Part shown: positions 36,532 through 45,064 of the stretch, one piece after another
Layout of the letters: each line of letters begins with the position of its first letter
Position numbering within the stretch: position 1 is the stretch's first letter
Origin: an uncultured Mucilaginibacter sp.
GTDB lineage: Bacteria > Bacteroidota > Bacteroidia > Sphingobacteriales > Sphingobacteriaceae
Length of the DNA: 64,000 bases
Assembly (NCBI GenBank): GCA_903864275.1
Contig: CAIPFE010000015.1
Span: 124,001 to 188,000 of the forward strand
Direction of reading: 5' to 3'
Notes under the pieces: generated by a model
Seen by the model: the letters and a program-made list of their open reading frames with translations, nothing else
The model's database searches: none
What the model was told of the DNA's origin: nothing
Position numbers and translations under genes: made by a program

Positions 36532-37149
36532 ATGATCATAAAATCAGCTGAGTTTATTTGCAGCAATACCCAAATTTCAAAACTACCGCCGCCGGTAAAG
36601 GCTGAGTATGCTTTTATTGGCCGCTCAAATGTGGGCAAGTCATCGCTGATCAACATGCTTACCAGCAAAAAAGGGCTGGCCAAAACATCGCAAACGCCCG
36701 GTAAAACGCAGCTGATCAACCATTTTTTAATTAATGACAGCTGGTATATTGTCGATCTGCCCGGCTACGGTTACGCAAGGGCATCAAAAAGTAAAAAAGC
36801 CGACTGGAGCAAGTTTATACATACCTATCTTGATAAACGCGAAAGCCTGCAGTGTGTGCTGGTACTTATCGACAGCCGCCTTGAGCCGCAAAAGATAGAT
36901 CTTGAGTTTTGTAACTGGCTTGGCGAGAAAGGCCTGTCGTTTGTATTGGTTTTCACCAAAGCCGATAAGCAGTCAGCTGTCAAAACGGGCCAAAACATCG
37001 CGCTGTTTAAAAAGGCCTTGCTGACAACTTTTGATGAGGTTCCGGAATATTTTATTACATCGGCCGAAACACAAGCGGGCCGTGATGAGTTATTGGGATT
37101 TATTGCAAGCATTAACAAAAATTTTGCGGTGCCTGAGTTTAAGTCGTAA
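36532..37149 (+). CDS. engB: Ribosome biogenesis GTPase EngB (YsxC/YihA)
   Basis: 205 residues, TRAFAC GTPase. G1 GRSNVGKS (30-37), G2 TPGKTQ, G3 DLPGYG (75-80), G4 TKAD, G5 TSAE. EngB helps assemble the large ribosomal subunit and is usually essential. The gene stands alone on the plus strand behind a repeat arm. Confidence 0.95.
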   Translation: MIIKSAEFICSNTQISKLPPPVKAEYAFIGRSNVGKSSLINMLTSKKGLAKTSQTPGKTQLINHFLINDSWYIVDLPGYGYARASKSKKADWSKFIHTYLDKRESLQCVLVLIDSRLEPQKIDLEFCNWLGEKGLSFVLVFTKADKQSAVKTGQNIALFKKALLTTFDEVPEYFITSAETQAGRDELLGFIASINKNFAVPEFKS

Positions 37150-37232
37150 GTCTAAAGTCATAAAATGCGCCGGCCGCATAATAATATATTAAATTAACAC
37201 TCAAAATATATCTTTACCAAAAAACAAAAACT

Positions 37233-37652
37233 ATGAAACGTACAGCACACGCCCATTGGAAGGGCACCCTAAAAGAAGGGGCCGGAGAACTGACCACCCA
37301 AAGCACCACGCTTAACAACACCCAGTATTCATTTTTAGCCCGTTTTGCGGATGGCGTTGGCACTAATCCCGAAGAATTGATAGGCGCGGCCCACGCCGGC
37401 TGCTTCACAATGGCCGTTGGCGCCGCTTTAACCCAGGCAGGCTTTACGCCAAACGATCTTGACACTGACGCCACGGTAGAGCTTGACATGGCTCCCCCGA
37501 CCATTAAGGGCATCCACCTGGAGTTAAAAGGGTCGGCGATTGAAGGCGTAAGCGAAGAAAAATTTAAAGAGATTGCCGAAGGCGCCAGGGCCAATTGCAT
37601 TGTTTCAAGAGCTTTGAGCGTGCCCATTACTTTGAATGTAACGTATGCTTAA
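37233..37652 (+). CDS. OsmC-family peroxiredoxin
   Basis: 139 residues with both redox cysteines, Cys57 (AHAGCFTMA) and Cys122 (ANCIVSRAL), and the N-terminal KRTAHAHWKGTLKEGAG of the OsmC subtype. It reduces organic hydroperoxides, thiol-dependent. A terminator follows the gene. Confidence 0.92.
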   Translation: MKRTAHAHWKGTLKEGAGELTTQSTTLNNTQYSFLARFADGVGTNPEELIGAAHAGCFTMAVGAALTQAGFTPNDLDTDATVELDMAPPTIKGIHLELKGSAIEGVSEEKFKEIAEGARANCIVSRALSVPITLNVTYA

Positions 37653-37732
37653 AGCTTAGCTTTTAGCCACGGGGTTAGAAAGCCAGTTGAACTGACACCC
37701 GACTTATAAAAGCGCGATATCAACATTTATTA

Positions 37733-37762
37733 AGAGAGCAGAATAACATCTGCTCTTTTTAT
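37733..37762 (+). terminator. Rho-independent terminator after osmC-like gene
   Basis: Stem agagcag (37735-37741) and ctgctct (37750-37756), followed by a T-run. Confidence 0.7.
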
Positions 37763-37788
37763 TTGTAGTATGTATATACCCGGCGCAA

Positions 37789-38379
37789 ATGGCAAACCGT
37801 TTTGGTAATCGTATACTATTTATACTGGTGAGTTCGCTGGTGATAACCGGGTTTTTGATATTTCTGTTCCTTTATATCAAACATCAGTTTACCGTTTCGC
37901 GCATTGAAATTACCGATAGCGGCATGGTGCAGAAAATAAGCAGCATGGGTAAACTAGAACTGGTTAAATATGAAATGAAGGATATAATTGATCAGCGCGA
38001 AGTACATCTTATTTTACCCGATAGCCGTGTTTTATTTTTAGCTGTTGGCGAGGTTACGGCCTGCATTGACCTTACGAAAGTTAAAAAATCGGATATTACC
38101 CAAACAAAGGATTCAGTTGTTGTTTATTTACCGCGGCCCGAGATCTGTTACACCAAACTTGACCATGAAAAATCGAAGGTGTATGATATAAGGGGCGTTA
38201 TGTTCGAGGACGGCGCAAAAGATATGGTAGAAGATGTTTATAAACTTGCCGAAAAGCGGTTATTGGATAATGCAAATCAAATGAATGTTTTGGGCCTGGC
38301 ACGCCAAAATGCGCAATTAATTTTTAAACCATTATTGGAAAGCATATCAGGTAAAACGGTTGTATTGAATTTTAGATGA
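37789..38379 (+). CDS. DUF4230 membrane-anchored protein
   Basis: 196 residues. One N-terminal membrane helix (about 10-28), then a domain of the DUF4230 type (GKLELVKYEMKDIIDQRE, and VVYLPRPEICYTKLDHEKSK). The function of the family is unknown to me. The bulk is predicted outside the cytoplasm. Single gene. Confidence 0.75.
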   Translation: MANRFGNRILFILVSSLVITGFLIFLFLYIKHQFTVSRIEITDSGMVQKISSMGKLELVKYEMKDIIDQREVHLILPDSRVLFLAVGEVTACIDLTKVKKSDITQTKDSVVVYLPRPEICYTKLDHEKSKVYDIRGVMFEDGAKDMVEDVYKLAEKRLLDNANQMNVLGLARQNAQLIFKPLLESISGKTVVLNFR

Positions 38380-38435
38380 AAAAAATCCGGTCCGGATTAA
38401 AATAAACTAATACCTGATCTCAAACCGCTCCCAAG

Positions 38436-38478
38436 GAATTCATCTGACTAATTTCTAATCTCAAGCCATCTCAAGCCT
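38436..38478. repeat. One-armed short-unit run next to histidine kinase stop
   Basis: ctgactaatttctaatctca followed by agccatctcaagcctcg-type units. On the minus strand it encodes the last residues (RLEMA) and stop of the kinase. No clear partner arm. Confidence 0.4.
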
Positions 38479-40671
38479 CGTTTCACTTAGCACCCCAACC
38501 GGTACGGTGAAAGAAAATTCCGTACCCAGCCCTGGAGTGCTGGTGACCCAAATTTTGCCGCTGCATTTTTCAACCAGGTCCTTGCAAAACAGCATGCCCA
38601 TGCCTGTTCCCGATTCATTATTAGTGCCCGCTTTGCTGTTAACTTTGCTTTTAAAAAGCTTGTTAAGCTGGTCGTCGCTCATGCCGGTGCCAGTATCTCT
38701 CACCCTAATGACATGGTTTTGATCATCAAGTTTAAATGCACTGATTTCAATGCAGTCATCCTCGCCTGAGAATTTTATAGCGTTGGTAATTAAATTGCGG
38801 AGAACTATCCTGATAGAATTCGGATCGGCAGAAGCTATTACATTGTCAGGCACATTATCTATTAAACTTATGCCTTTTAATGAGGCTTGTTCACGGTAGC
38901 TTTCTGTTTCATAGGCCACAATATCCTTAATGTAAAAATTCTTTGCAGAACTTTCAAAATTGTCCATTTGGCTGTTTATCCAAAACAACAGGGTATCCAG
39001 GAAATCAGATGTATATTCCAGTTTCTTCAGTACACCTGGGATCATTTCCAGCATTTGCTCATGCGAAATAGAACTATCCTGCAAAAGGCTAAACAAACCC
39101 CTTAAAGTGCTTAAGGGCGCCCGCAGGTCATGTGCTAAAACTGATATGAGCCTGTCTTTTAAAATATTCAGGTCATTTAATTTTTGTGCCTGCTCGTCAA
39201 GATTAGATTTCTGCTGCAATACTTCTTTATTTTTATCTTCGAGCATCAAATTTATCTTTTGCTGCTTACGTTTTTGCCGGTAGTAAACCACGGTAATAGC
39301 GAGCATCCCCAATATAATACTTAAAAATATCGCATTTATTAAGCGCTGCTGTTCAATTTTTTGAACATATAAAATATCTTTTTCTTTTTGCTGCTGTGCA
39401 AGCTGGTGCTGTTTTGTTGCAAAATTAAGTTCAAGATTATAGGAAGTGAGTTTTTGGATACTTTCATTATTATTCAAACTATCCTTCAGGTCGTTGTATT
39501 GCCTTAACATTTTATATGCCTGGTCGAACTTACCCAAACCAGCCAGGCTCTTGTTTAATTGCAACGCGGCATTTGACCGTACCTGCAAATTACCCAGTTT
39601 ATTGGCAAGTTCCTCGCCCTCTTTGGCATATTTATAAGCGTTTGCATAATCCTTTTGCCTGTTATATACAGTAGCGAAACCAATCAGCGCATAGGCTTCA
39701 TTATAAATAATTTTGTATTTGTGGCCAATTTCCAACGAATTGTTAAGGTAATCTATCGCAAGGTAAATCTGGTTTTTGTTTGCGTAACACAATCCCAGGT
39801 CGGTATAAACGGAACTCATCCCGTCTTTGTCATCCTGTTTTATAGCGATGCCGATAGATTTTGTTAAATAGCCAATGGCTTCGTCGTATTTCTTTTGCGC
39901 AATCAGTAATTCACCGATATTTTCGTAAACAGTGCCGACCCCATTCAGGTCCTTGGCATTTTGAAACATCCTTAGCGCTGTTTTATAGTACTCCATTGCC
40001 TTAGGATACAATTCCATGTTTTGCAAAATAATTGCAATGTCGTTATAGTTGGCAGCAGCTGCGTGGTCACTGTGCAGCTTCAGGTCGATAAAAAGGGCTT
40101 TATAATAATAATCGAGCGCGGTTGTCAATTGCCCTTCACTGAAATAAACAACCCCAATATTTTTAATACATACAGCTATGTCAAGTTCATTTTTCAGCTG
40201 CTTGCTTATATCAAGCGCCAGGTTTGAATACCTTAAAGCTAATTTATAGTTAGCCAGCAAATTGTACATCCGCCCATAAACTGTATAACAATTGCTTAAC
40301 CCTTTATAATCGTTTAAATATTTATAAATAATTATTGCTTCATCAAAATTCTGCTGAGCCTCGGTAAATCTTCCTTTAAACCAATTTGCGTGCCCTGTTT
40401 GTACTAAACCATCGGCTACGCCTGCCTGGTAATTTATTTTACGCGATAGTTCAATGCTTTTATGGCCATAATAAAGGGTACTATCGGGATTGGATTCAAA
40501 ATAATTAGCAGCGAGCTTGTTTAGCCTGTTGATATTTAAAGTGTCAGGAGCTGTCTGATTTTTCAGAGAAGATTCGACAAGAGTTTTCAAACTATCAACG
40601 CGCCCCCTGTTTACCAGGGCTGATGCGGTGATTGAAATGAATAAAAATGATAGGGTTAAATATGGCCTCAA
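38461..40671 (-). CDS. TPR-repeat sensor histidine kinase
   Basis: 736 residues: signal peptide, TPR array (about 50-400), membrane helix (443-464), coiled coil (465-505), HisKA domain with phospho-acceptor His514 (VLAHDLRAPL), and ATPase domain with N-box (NLITNAIKF, Asn626/630), G1 DTGTGM (659-664) and G2 GTGMGM (688-693). All catalytic parts are intact. The TPR part would be periplasmic and sense a protein or peptide signal. No response regulator gene is adjacent, so it is an orphan kinase here. Confidence 0.92.
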   Translation of the reverse strand: MRPYLTLSFLFISITASALVNRGRVDSLKTLVESSLKNQTAPDTLNINRLNKLAANYFESNPDSTLYYGHKSIELSRKINYQAGVADGLVQTGHANWFKGRFTEAQQNFDEAIIIYKYLNDYKGLSNCYTVYGRMYNLLANYKLALRYSNLALDISKQLKNELDIAVCIKNIGVVYFSEGQLTTALDYYYKALFIDLKLHSDHAAAANYNDIAIILQNMELYPKAMEYYKTALRMFQNAKDLNGVGTVYENIGELLIAQKKYDEAIGYLTKSIGIAIKQDDKDGMSSVYTDLGLCYANKNQIYLAIDYLNNSLEIGHKYKIIYNEAYALIGFATVYNRQKDYANAYKYAKEGEELANKLGNLQVRSNAALQLNKSLAGLGKFDQAYKMLRQYNDLKDSLNNNESIQKLTSYNLELNFATKQHQLAQQQKEKDILYVQKIEQQRLINAIFLSIILGMLAITVVYYRQKRKQQKINLMLEDKNKEVLQQKSNLDEQAQKLNDLNILKDRLISVLAHDLRAPLSTLRGLFSLLQDSSISHEQMLEMIPGVLKKLEYTSDFLDTLLFWINSQMDNFESSAKNFYIKDIVAYETESYREQASLKGISLIDNVPDNVIASADPNSIRIVLRNLITNAIKFSGEDDCIEISAFKLDDQNHVIRVRDTGTGMSDDQLNKLFKSKVNSKAGTNNESGTGMGMLFCKDLVEKCSGKIWVTSTPGLGTEFSFTVPVGVLSETRLEMA

Positions 40672-40780
40672 TGTTTAAATCTCTTAATTATCAATAGTAT
40701 TAGCCTGTATTTCATTTCTTAATACAAACCTTTATACGAAAAAAGCATTCCATTTTGTTTTGCTTTTCAGATTAAATAAA

Positions 40781-40815
40781 AAAAGGCCCGTTTCCTTCGC
40801 AGAAAACGGGCCTTT
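40781..40815 (-). terminator. Rho-independent terminator after rpsT
   Basis: Perfect stem aaaggcccgttt / aaacgggccttt with a short loop and a T-run on the minus strand, 19 bases past the rpsT stop. Confidence 0.85.
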
Positions 40816-40833
40816 GATAATATTTTAAACTCT

Positions 40834-41088
40834 TTATTTTAACGTATTAACAAATTTGGTAAGCTTTGATTTGTTATTTGAAGCTTTGTTTTTATGAATA
40901 ACATTCTTTTTAGCTAAACGGTCAAGCATTGATATTACTTTTACTAATAGCGGCGCCGCATCTTCTTTGCTGGTTGTGCCCCTTAATTTTTTAATAGCGT
41001 TCCTGGTGGTTTTTGCCTGGTACCGGTTGCGTAAGCGCTTCGCAGCGTTTGAACGGATCCTTTTTAATGATGATTTATGATTTGCCAT
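40834..41088 (-). CDS. rpsT: 30S ribosomal protein S20
   Basis: 84 residues, basic, three-helix S20 protein: MANHKSSLKRIRSNAAKRLRN opens it and HKNKASNNKSKLTKFVNTL closes it. It binds 16S rRNA in early 30S assembly. Own promoter and own terminator make it a single-gene transcript. Confidence 0.97.
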   Translation of the reverse strand: MANHKSSLKRIRSNAAKRLRNRYQAKTTRNAIKKLRGTTSKEDAAPLLVKVISMLDRLAKKNVIHKNKASNNKSKLTKFVNTLK

Positions 41089-41131
41089 TTTATAGCTTTG
41101 TTATTCTTTTCTTTTATTTTTTTAAGGACTG

Positions 41132-41161
41132 CAAATATAGGATGATTATTTATAAAATCAA
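41132..41161 (-). promoter_or_regulatory. Bacteroidota-type promoter for rpsT
   Basis: Minus strand TTG (41159-41161), 19-base spacer, TATATTTG (41132-41139), 43 bases ahead of the rpsT ATG. A very good match to the phylum consensus. Confidence 0.75.
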
Positions 41162-41185
41162 ATAGGTTTTGTTATTTAGTTGATG

Positions 41186-41270
41186 AAGGTTGTAATAAGT
41201 TGTAGAGGTTGCAAAAGTTGTAGGGGTTGTAATGGGTTGTCGAGGTTGTAAAAAGTTGTGAGGCTTGTAT
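41186..41270. repeat. Left arm, unit like GTTGTAGAGGTTGCAAAA
   Basis: About seven near-copies of gttgta(a/g)n(a/g)g. Its complement lies at 41776-41857, with the four-helix bundle gene between. Part of the 296-base gap between rpsT and that gene. Confidence 0.75.
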
Positions 41271-41385
41271 GAAGTATTGTTGTTGAAGGTGGGTGGGTAT
41301 TATTATTGAAAATTGTTCGGCGGTTTTAAAAGATTTAACTTTTATTTATATTGTGACTGGTATCATTAGTTTTTAAATTATCAAT

Positions 41386-41748
41386 ATGGATGGCTTTGAG
41401 GATTTAGAAGTCTGGAAAAAATGCAGGCAATTAAGGATCGAAATCAATGAATTACTTAAAAGGTTTCCGGACGACGAAAAATACAGGTTAGTTGATCAAT
41501 TGAAACGTTCTTCACGGTCAATTACCGCTAATATAGCCGAGGGTCATGGCAGGTTTCATTACCAGGATAATTTGAAGTTTTGTAGAAATGCAAGAGGGTC
41601 CCTAAACGAAGTTTTAGACCACTTAATTTGTGCTTGTGATGAGACGATTATCGATACCATCCAGCTACGACAGTTAAGGGAACGATATAACGAATGTTTT
41701 GAATTGCTCAACGGTTATATTGCTTTTCTTAAAAAGAAGGGCGACTAG
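41386..41748 (+). CDS. Four-helix bundle protein (23S rRNA intervening-sequence type)
   Basis: 120 residues. MDGFEDLEVWKKCRQLRIEI and KRSSRSITANIAEGHGR are the marks of the S23/IVP-type four-helix bundle family (PF05635), first found as open frames inside intervening sequences of 23S rRNA genes. Function is unknown; the protein forms a pentamer in solved structures, as I recall. Here the gene is far from any rRNA but is enclosed by complementary low-complexity arms (41186-41270 and 41776-41857). Confidence 0.88.
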   Translation: MDGFEDLEVWKKCRQLRIEINELLKRFPDDEKYRLVDQLKRSSRSITANIAEGHGRFHYQDNLKFCRNARGSLNEVLDHLICACDETIIDTIQLRQLRERYNECFELLNGYIAFLKKKGD

Positions 41749-41775
41749 GTTGACAGATCAGCACCGCAATCCTTT

Positions 41776-41857
41776 TAACTCTTACAACTCATTACAACTT
41801 CTACAACCGTTACAACTAACTACAACTTTTACAACCTCTACAACCCTTACAACTAAC
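41776..41857. repeat. Right arm, unit like ACAACTTCTACAACCGTT
   Basis: Near-copies of the complement of the left arm, ending at the ATG of the next gene (41859). With 41186-41270 it makes a long imperfect inverted repeat around the four-helix bundle gene. Confidence 0.75.
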
Positions 41858-41858
41858 A

Positions 41859-42806
41859 ATGAAACGAGTTTGCAGTTTGATAATGGGACTATTATTGATC
41901 CTCCTCTGCTCTTCATGGGGTTTTTTTGCACACTACCGCATTAACAGGCTGGCTGTTTTTACCTTACCTAAAGCGATGGCAGGGTTTTACAAAGCTAATA
42001 TTGAGTTTATAACAGCACACGCCATTAGTGCGGATAAACGCCGCTACGTTGACTCGACAGAAGCGCCGAGGCATTTTTTAAATGCCGATCATTATGGAAA
42101 GAAGCCGTTTAACGTTATTCCGCAAAACCGGGATGATGCGGTTTTGAAGTATTCGGCAGATACCATTAATAAGTATGGAACGCTTCCCTGGACAATTCAA
42201 TTTAATTATTACCGCTTAGTTAAGGCTTTTAAAGACCATGACACCCTGGCCATATTAAACACTTCCGCAAATTTGGGCCACTATATTGCCGATGCCCATG
42301 TACCCCTGCACCTAACGCAAAACTACAATGGCCAGCTAACCAATCAAACAGGTATACACATGCTTTGGGAAAGCCGCATTCCCGAACTATTTAGCAATCA
42401 TTATCATTATTATGCCGGCAAAGCGCGTTATATTCAGGACCCTTTAGCCGAAGCCTTTAAAATATCCCGCAGCTCGTTTAAAAGCGTTGATACCGTTTTA
42501 CGCTTTGAGCGAATATTAAACAGGTCATTTCCTGCTGGTAAAAAATATGCGCTGGTGATGCATGGGAAAAAATATGTTAAAGATTATTCGGTTGCGTACG
42601 CCAGGGCTTATCAAAAATTGCTGGGTGGAATGGTAGAACGGCGGATGCGTTCGGCCATATTGGCCGTTGGCAGCTATTGGTATTCGGCCTGGATTGATGC
42701 GGGCCAACCTGATTTGGATGAACTGATCAAACAACCGCCTGGCAATGCTGAAAAAAGGAAGCTGCAACAGGAGGAGACTTTGTTTAGATCGGGGAAAAAG
42801 TATTAA
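41859..42806 (+). CDS. S1/P1-nuclease-like zinc phosphodiesterase (phospholipase C family)
   Basis: 315 residues. After a signal peptide the mature protein would begin near Trp20-Gly with His25 five residues on, the same Trp-x4-His spacing as the N-terminal zinc ligands of P1 nuclease. The core motif HYIADAHVPLH gives His141, Asp145, His151; HMLWE gives His167 and Glu171, where the family has Asp. The fold serves single-strand nucleases and zinc phospholipases C; the substrate cannot be chosen from sequence. Exported or lipid-layer located. Confidence 0.8.
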   Translation: MKRVCSLIMGLLLILLCSSWGFFAHYRINRLAVFTLPKAMAGFYKANIEFITAHAISADKRRYVDSTEAPRHFLNADHYGKKPFNVIPQNRDDAVLKYSADTINKYGTLPWTIQFNYYRLVKAFKDHDTLAILNTSANLGHYIADAHVPLHLTQNYNGQLTNQTGIHMLWESRIPELFSNHYHYYAGKARYIQDPLAEAFKISRSSFKSVDTVLRFERILNRSFPAGKKYALVMHGKKYVKDYSVAYARAYQKLLGGMVERRMRSAILAVGSYWYSAWIDAGQPDLDELIKQPPGNAEKRKLQQEETLFRSGKKY

Positions 42807-42821
42807 TTTTAACTAAATGAT

Positions 42822-43559
42822 ATGATAGTAAAAGCAGCAGGCGCTTATCAAAGAAAAAGCAATATTCAATGGCGTAGCCATGAGCCATCGCGCCTGGAAA
42901 CCTTTAGCGATGCCGTTTTTGCTTTTGCGGTGACACTCATCATTGTTTCTCTTGAAGTGCCGAAATCATTTGATGAGCTTTTTGAAACGATGAAAGGAAC
43001 ATTGAGTTTTGCCGTATGTTTTGCCGTACTATTTCAGATATGGAATAATCAGAACCTATTTTTCAGGCGGTATGGTCTAAATGACACCTGGACCGTGGTC
43101 CTAAATGGTATATTATTGTTTGTAGTATTAGTTTATGCTTACCCGCTCAAGTTTTTAGCAAGCTTAGTCTTTTCTGATAACACCTATTGGCTTAACGGCC
43201 GTTTGCACGAAATGATCCAGACTATACAAATACCAACTTTAATGCTGATCTATGGAGCAGGTTTTACGATAATTTATCTTTCGTTTTTTCTTATGTATGC
43301 CAATGCCAGGAGACAAGGAAAGGAGTTAAATCTTAACGCGAAAGAACTATTTGAAACTGAAACAATAACTTTTTTAAACCTTATCTGTGCGTCGATTGGG
43401 GCTATTGCTATGCTTTTAGCGTGGTTGTTACCCTTAGAATATGTGGGGTATTCAGGCTTTTTTTACTGTACGATCGGATTTGCCTATTGGATCTGGTATA
43501 GTTATCGTGGCCGGAAGGAAAGAAGAGAGTCTGCCAGTGCTACTACAAAGACTTCGTAG
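42822..43559 (+). CDS. TMEM175-type potassium channel (DUF1211)
   Basis: 245 residues, six membrane helices in one repeat. The signature RLETFSDAVFAFAVTLI (about 21-37) contains the Arg-x3-Phe-Ser-Asp motif of TMEM175 channels, which work as tetramers in bacteria and leak K+. It follows the S1/P1-like gene by 15 bases. Its last 17 bases overlap the end of the convergent dedA-like gene. Confidence 0.85.
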   Translation: MIVKAAGAYQRKSNIQWRSHEPSRLETFSDAVFAFAVTLIIVSLEVPKSFDELFETMKGTLSFAVCFAVLFQIWNNQNLFFRRYGLNDTWTVVLNGILLFVVLVYAYPLKFLASLVFSDNTYWLNGRLHEMIQTIQIPTLMLIYGAGFTIIYLSFFLMYANARRQGKELNLNAKELFETETITFLNLICASIGAIAMLLAWLLPLEYVGYSGFFYCTIGFAYWIWYSYRGRKERRESASATTKTS

Positions 43560-44193
43560 CCGGCCTGCTTCTTATCGCCGCAATAATCGCGGGAATGATC
43601 GAAACCAAAATAATTACTATCCCAATTAAAGCAAAATGCGTTTTAAAGAATGGAACGTTGCCCAGCATGTAGCCTGCGAACAGAAAAACGATGATCCAGG
43701 ATACGCCGCCTATAATATTGTATAAGCTATATTTTAAAAATGGCATGCCGCTAACCCCGGCAACAAAAGGTGCAATAGTGCGGATGATTGGCATAAAACG
43801 GCTGAATATTACTGCCAAAGCTCCGTGCTTTTCGAAAAATTCATGGGTTTGCCTGTAATATGATAGCTTCAATATTTTATTATCCTCCTTAAATACCTTT
43901 GGGCCAAGGTAGCCGCCCAGCAAGTAATTTACGGTATTGCCAGTAAACGCAGCAACGATCAATATGAGGGCCAATAAATAAATACTTAACCCGGTAGTGC
44001 CTGCTGCAATTAAAGCGCCGGCAGCGAACAGCATCGAATCACCCGGCAAAAACGGGGTAATTACAAAACCGGTTTCAGCAAAAATTATGGCAAACAGTAT
44101 AAGGTAGGTTGACGCATGGTACTGGCTTATTATATCATCAAGGTGCTTATCGATGTGTAATATAAAATCAATGAGGCTTTTAACTATTTCCAA
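43543..44193 (-). CDS. DedA-family membrane protein
   Basis: 216 residues with four to five membrane helices and the DedA/SNARE-associated (VTT) domain: FAETGFVITPFLPGDSMLFA and FSRFMPIIRTIAPFVAGVSGM. DedA proteins recycle undecaprenyl phosphate or phosphatidylethanolamine across the membrane. No partner gene adjacent. Confidence 0.9.
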   Translation of the reverse strand: MEIVKSLIDFILHIDKHLDDIISQYHASTYLILFAIIFAETGFVITPFLPGDSMLFAAGALIAAGTTGLSIYLLALILIVAAFTGNTVNYLLGGYLGPKVFKEDNKILKLSYYRQTHEFFEKHGALAVIFSRFMPIIRTIAPFVAGVSGMPFLKYSLYNIIGGVSWIIVFLFAGYMLGNVPFFKTHFALIGIVIILVSIIPAIIAAIRSRPATKSL

Positions 44194-44224
44194 TGCTTTT
44201 AAGTTTGCGCAAAAATATGAATTT

Positions 44225-44331
44225 TGTTGTGATGAGTTGAAGTAAGTTGTAAAGGTTGTAATAAGTTGTAACGGTTGTAAGGGCTGGTAATTTATTACCT
44301 TTCTAACTTTTACAACCCTTACAACTCAAAC
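44225..44331. repeat. Quasi-palindrome, unit like GTTGTAAAGGTTGTAATAA
   Basis: Left arm 44225-44285, right arm 44306-44331 (aacttttacaacccttacaa and continuation). Same unit family as the arms around the four-helix bundle gene 2.5 kb away. Lies between the dedA-like start and the DUF4397 stop. Confidence 0.75.
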
Positions 44332-44335
44332 TAAA

Positions 44336-45058
44336 CTATCTGTTAGTAATAATCGCCGCATTAAATGCCGCAGAATCGGCGCGGCTGGTATAGCCGTACG
44401 TATATAAGGTATATAACCTGCCGTCCTGGATGAGAACGCTTGGCTGGTCGTTTAATACATTTGTTGAACCGGTGGTAGTTATTTTAAGATCATAATTACC
44501 AACCGGGAGCTCGACATATTTTGTTTGACTTTTGTAGGCAACCTGGCTAAATGCCAGGGTATCGTTTGCATAAACATCCAGTCCGCCGATTGCCGATGGG
44601 GAAGCATTTACAAACCGCAATTTACCCCGCCCGGTTGTTGGCGCGAAGTCTGTATCGACAGTAAAAATGGGGGTGAGGGAACTGTATGAACCCGTAATAA
44701 ATAAGGTGTATTTTGCGCCCGATTTCAAATCATCAGTCCTGTTTAATGCCAATACGGGGGTAGCTGCCGTGTTTGCCAGCCTGAACTGGAAAGGTACGGC
44801 AACAGATGGCAGATAAAAATAACCCCCATCCACGCCAAAAACAAATGGGTTACCCGCTGCATTCACCTGTATAAAATTGATAAATAAATTAACAGGGCCC
44901 ATGTCCGGGCTCAGGTTTATGACGTTATATTGAATATTTAATCCTTTCGGGCTGGCGCCATTTTGTTTTCCGCACGACGAAATAAATGGTGTAATCAACA
45001 TGCCGACCAAAAACAAAGACAGCCAGTTAAATATTTTGTATTGATGTTTAGCAGCCAT
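44336..45058 (-). CDS. DUF4397 lipoprotein (downstream copy)
   Basis: 240 residues, lipoprotein signal with lipobox ISSCG (Cys29), then DUF4397 domain: YNVINLSPDMGPVNLFIN and KLRFVNASPSAIGGLDVYAN, repeated immunoglobulin-like strands. Surface or periplasmic lipoprotein, function unknown. The upstream paralogue ends 6 bases before it. Confidence 0.82.
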   Translation of the reverse strand: MAAKHQYKIFNWLSLFLVGMLITPFISSCGKQNGASPKGLNIQYNVINLSPDMGPVNLFINFIQVNAAGNPFVFGVDGGYFYLPSVAVPFQFRLANTAATPVLALNRTDDLKSGAKYTLFITGSYSSLTPIFTVDTDFAPTTGRGKLRFVNASPSAIGGLDVYANDTLAFSQVAYKSQTKYVELPVGNYDLKITTTGSTNVLNDQPSVLIQDGRLYTLYTYGYTSRADSAAFNAAIITNR

Positions 45059-45064
45059 ATAAGT

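Noticed and set aside
41186..41270. Possible CRISPR array or true tandem repeat
   Set aside because: Units are degenerate, without spacers of constant length, and no cas genes are present.
43543..43559. 17-base overlap of convergent genes as a sign of frameshift
   Set aside because: Both proteins have full family length and normal ends; short tail-to-tail overlaps are common.
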